Notes under the pieces: generated by a model | Told to the model about the DNA's origin: nothing | The model's database searches: none | Seen by the model: the letters and a program-made list of their open reading frames with translations, nothing else | Translations under genes and position numbers: made by a program | Assembly: GCF_002575655.3 (NCBI RefSeq) | Contig: NC_053038.3 | Location: forward strand, 141,810,885 to 141,874,884 | Source of the DNA: Aegilops tauschii subsp. strangulata | Lineage: Eukaryota > Streptophyta > Magnoliopsida > Poales > Poaceae | Direction of reading: 5' to 3' | Length of the DNA: 64,000 bases | Shown: piece after piece, positions 60,700-64,000 of the stretch | Numbering within the stretch: the stretch's first letter is position 1 | Layout of the letters: each line of letters opens with the position of its first letter

Positions 60700-61770
60700 T
60701 GATGTCTACTACACAACCTTCTTCTTGTAGACGTCGTTGGGCCTCCAAGTGCAGAGGTTTGTAGGACAGTAGCAAATTTCCCTCAAGTGGATGACCTAAG
60801 GTTTATCAATCCGTGGGAGGTGTAGGATGAAGATGGTCTCTCTCAAGCAACCGTGCAACCAAATAACAAAGAGTCTCTGGTGTCCCCAACACACCCAATA
60901 CAATGGTAAATTGTATAGGTGCACTAGTTCGGCGAAGAGATGGTGATACAAGTGCGATATGGACGGTAGATATAGGTTTTTGTAATCTGAAAAATATAAA
61001 AACAGCAAGGTAACTAATGATAAAAGTGAGCGTAAATGGTATTGCAATGCTAGGAAACAAGGCCTAGGGTTCATAGGTTCACTAGTGCAAGTTCTCTCAA
61101 CAATAATAACGTAATTGGATCATATAACTATCCCTCAACATGCAACAAAGAGTCACTCCAAAGTCACTAATAGCAGAGAACAAACGAAGAGATTATGGTA
61201 GGGTACGAAACCACCTCAAGGTTATCCTTTCTGATCGATCTATTCAAGAGTCCGTAGTAAAATAACACAAATCTATTCTTTCCGTTCGATCTATCATAGA
61301 GTTCGTACTAGAATAACACCTTAAGACACAAATCAAACAAAACCCTAATGTCACCTAGATACTCCAATGTCACCTCAAGTATCCGTGGGTATGGTTATAT
61401 GATATGCATCACACATTCTCAGATTCATCTATTCAACCAACACAAGGAACTTCAAAGAGTGCCCCAAAGTTTCTACCGGAGAGTCAAGACGAAAACGTGT
61501 GCCAACCCCTATGCATAGGTTAATAGGCGGAACCCGCAAGTTGATCACCAAAACATACATCAAGTGGATCACGTGATATCCCATTGTCACCACAGATAAG
61601 CACGGCAAGACATACATCAAGTGTTCTCAAATCCTTAAAGACTCAATCCGATAAGATAACTTCAAAGGGAAAACTCAATCCATTACAAGAGAGTAGAGGG
61701 GGAGAAACATCATAAGATCCAACTATAATAGCAAAGCTCGCGATACATCAAGATCGTACCACCTCAAGAA

Positions 61771-61805
<35 letters not shown>

Positions 61806-62355
61806 AAACACATGGCTACTGGTACATACCCTCAGCCCCGAGGGTGAACTACTCCCTCCTCGTCATGGAGAGCGTCAGGATGATGAAGATGGCCACCGGT
61901 GAGGGATCCCCCCTCCGGCAGGGAGCCGGAACAGGGTCCCGATTGGTTTTTGGTGGCTACAGAGGCTTGCGGCGGCGGAACTCCCGATCTATTCTGTTCC
62001 CCGATGGTTTTAGGGTATATGGATATATATAGGAGAAAGAAGTCGGTAAGGGCGGGCACGCCCCCTGCCTCGTGCCTTCCTCGTTGCTTCCCTTACGTAC
62101 ACTCCAAGTCTTCTGGATTGCTTCCATTCCAAAAATAACTCTCCCGAAGGTTTCATTCCGTTTGGACTCCGTTTGATATTCCTTTTCTGCGAAACACTGA
62201 AACAAGGAGAAAAACAGAAACTGGCACTGGGCTCTGGGTTAATAGGTTAGTCCCAAAAATAATATAAAAGTGTTTAATAAAGCCCATAAACATCCAAAAC
62301 AGATAATATATAGCATGGAACAATCAAAAATTATAGATACGTTGGAGACATATCA
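60700..62355 (-). mobile_element. Solo LTR of a Gypsy-type element (1,656 bp), nested in CACTA C
   Basis: TGATGTCTAC...GACATATCA, flanked by TGCGT at 60695-60699 and 62356-62360. Minus-strand orientation is inferred from the TATA-like 'atatatata' region at about 62020-62032. Includes an (AG)n microsatellite at about 61774-61802. No interior, primer site or second LTR follows, so the body was lost by LTR-LTR recombination. Family resembles abundant wheat LTRs; name not assigned. Confidence 0.85.
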
Positions 62356-62455
62356 TGCGTGCGCTGAGGCGCAGCCAGCCGTGGGAGGCGCAAGCAGGTG
62401 GCCCCGCCGGCGCTGGTTTGGTTTTGGCGGCTGGAGGAAGACAGGACTGAAGAAA

Positions 62456-62683
62456 CACGACAGAGTGTAAAAGCAGCAGGAGTACTTAACAAGCTTAACT
62501 GAAACCAGCAGGGGCACTTAACAACCATAGCGGAAAGCAGTATGAGTACTTATACAGGTTCAACCATACAAAACATACCTCGAACAGTGCTACTTTGCCT
62601 ACAGTTAACCAAGGGTGAGGCCGCCAAGCCCCAGGACAAGGCCCAGGCGCCACCCCGCGCATCCACAACCTCTGAAAGCGGCT
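62456..62683. other. Transition from CACTA C to the B3-like remnant
   Basis: Repeated phrases 'gcagcaggagtacttaacaa', 'accagcaggggcacttaaca' and 'agcagtatgagtacttatac' (62472-62556) form a short degenerate repeat of about 40 bp. No gene is seen. Confidence 0.35.
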
Positions 62684-63594
62684 TCATCTCGCAATGTGGT
62701 CAATAAACAGTATATTCGCTTTAGAGCCATGGAAAAGCAGGAACATAATCATTTGCCCTATTCTCCAAGATGGATGGGCCTTCATTATTTGAGACCACCC
62801 ATGAATAAGTATCTTTTCACCTCCAAGGGGAATGGAGTAGGTCGACATAAACATCATGTCGTGACCAAGCGCAAGTCTGACATGACCATGGTCAAGCATC
62901 TGTATAGGAACAATAGAACTGGGCAGTTTCTGTTTCAAGAAGATCACAACTGTAAAACTGTGTATAAGCAAGAGTTTATGAACAACATATATAACAGAAA
63001 ACAGCTTGTACCATAAGTTTCTCGACATAGTTGGACCTATTCAACGAGTGCAGCAGTGGCACATATATCCCACGTGGCCTTCCACCATTGAAACGCCCCA
63101 CAAGGACCTCAAGACGATCAATAAAGTGTAGGAACTTGTGGATGTCGCCCAGTCAACTTCAGTGCCATCAGTAACAGCCGAGTTCTTACAGAATAACAAA
63201 CGAGTAGCCTGCTTAACTCTGAAAAAACCTACACGTGCCACCAATTATAAGAAAATATTAGTTAGAAGTAGCATCTTCGTGAGAGATTCGTTGCTACTTC
63301 TAAAGTTAAATTGTGATTAGTTAGACAGAATAGGTGGATTAAGAAGTAATCGAGGCAACAAGCAAGAACCAGATACAAAACTAACATGGATGAACAATTG
63401 GAATGACGTTGGGGTGGAAGATCGCAGTGAAGATGAGACCAGGTTTTGCTATTTCAATCAACATTCGTGCGCCAACTTTCAGTCCGTAACACTTGAGAAA
63501 GTATATCCAAGTTCGGCCATAAAAAGCAGCGATCTTCTTGGTTCGTGAACCCAACTCGGAACTTATATCCATGGCTTGTGTTCACTGTGACCAT
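62684..63594 (-). pseudogene. B3-like DNA-binding protein, two domains, decayed
   Basis: Minus strand, first block 63594-63381: begins MVTVNTSHGYKFRVGFTNQE and, after a frame change near 63540, FYGRTWIYFLKCYGLKVGAR, ending at a stop near 63381. Second block 63244-62684: in changing frames, EVLVGRFNGGRPRGIYVPLL, then LDHGHVRLALGHDMMFMST and EKILIHGWSQIMKAHPSWRI-GQMIMFLLF. The pattern of a strand, 'GW..I/F', then a 'L..G..M.F.L' strand is typical of the C-terminal half of plant B3 domains, which bind DNA. Frame breaks in both blocks mark it as a pseudogene. Assignment to B3 is by eye only. Confidence 0.45.
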
Positions 63595-64000
63595 TAAACT
63601 GGTGTATTCAGTTATGGCAAGGCCGAGCATCTAGAGTACATGTGTTTTGGCAGAGCAAGGAATGCACTATAGGAAAAATAATATGAGAACACAATGTATT
63701 CCCTATCCAAATCTAGAAATAATTTCCTCCTTCACGTCAGTGTTGACCATGGTACTAGTACCTTTTATCCAAATATAGCAATCCAAATTTACAAATTAGT
63801 CGACAACATGTTCAAAAAAAAACCCACCCTCCCGGATAGAAAAGAGGATTCTAGGAACAACCTGTGCATGTTTTAAAATCCTGTGTTAGGATGAGAAGGA
63901 ACAAGTGTGGCATCTCGCCGAGGGCGCAGAAACCTGTAGGGTCCTCGCACTTTGGGCACTGCAAATGAAACACACTAGATTCAGTATGAAGAAAAATGCA
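63595..64000. other. Window end, nothing assigned
   Basis: AT-rich flanking sequence; a short open frame at 63694-63876 has no supporting features. This could be the promoter side of the B3-like remnant. Confidence 0.3.

Larger units (their letters stand above)
57063..62455 (+). mobile_element. CACTA-type DNA transposon C, right end not recognised, contains a solo LTR
   Basis: Starts CACTATAAAAAAAAGACAC at 57063 with the shared terminal 250 bp, then subterminal repeats (57415-58290) and reversed modules (58600-59780, 60470-60690, resuming 62356-62455 after the solo LTR). The preceding GTA (57060-57062) is the target: the uncut sister exon reads 'actcaaggtagttgtg' at the same place. No transposase frame. 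Module similarity stops near 62455 without a TAGTG end, and the gene's sequence does not resume in the window, so a deletion removed the right end or it lies beyond. Confidence 0.75.

Noticed and set aside
61844..62205. Open frames inside the solo LTR
   Set aside because: They overlap on both strands in LTR promoter/leader sequence and have no recognisable domain.

Overview
This is plant nuclear DNA. The window looks like an intergenic and gene-edge region of a Triticeae grass (wheat, Aegilops or a close relative). That call rests on split eukaryotic genes, the dominance of large nested transposons, Stowaway and Tourist MITEs, CACTA termini, two approximately 10-11 kb Ty3/Gypsy elements and F-box/FBD and B3-type gene remnants. 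Species, chromosome and transposon family names cannot be fixed without a database.

Layout, left to right. A decayed F-box/LRR/FBD gene (21-1605) is followed by a CACTA-type element on the minus strand, whose terminal repeat ends at 7099. About 5.3 kb of older host DNA comes next: a lone first exon on the minus strand, a six-copy degenerate tandem array and an unrecognised two-frame gene. A second CACTA element starts at 12355 and faces the opposite way. At 16.6-21.4 kb an apparently intact GRF zinc-finger gene lies tail-to-tail with a decayed Tnp2-type CACTA transposase. A 10,965-bp Tekay-like chromovirus (21451-32415, two LTRs) sits just upstream of that transposase. From 32.4 to 42.8 kb lie nested MITEs, two small Helitron-like elements, a pseudogene with 93-bp coding repeats and a recent 545-bp tandem duplication.

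The most unusual locus is 43.4-57.1 kb. It is an unrecognised split gene whose downstream exon and intron units are reiterated. An Athila-like retrotransposon (44362-54498, perfect GCAGG target duplication) lies inside its exon 2. A 235-bp retroposon with a 15-bp target duplication lies in an intron. A third CACTA element (from 57063) cuts its last visible exon, and an uncut sister exon in the same gene preserves the empty-site sequence. That CACTA element itself carries a complete solo LTR with a TGCGT duplication. The window ends in a decayed two-domain B3-like gene on the minus strand.

Nothing here forms a pathway. Functional links are between transposon parts: LTR, primer site, gag-pol and purine tract in each retroelement; terminal and subterminal repeats in the CACTA elements, for which the Tnp2-type gene is a candidate but unproven transposase source. 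Only the GRF gene looks open over its whole coding length.
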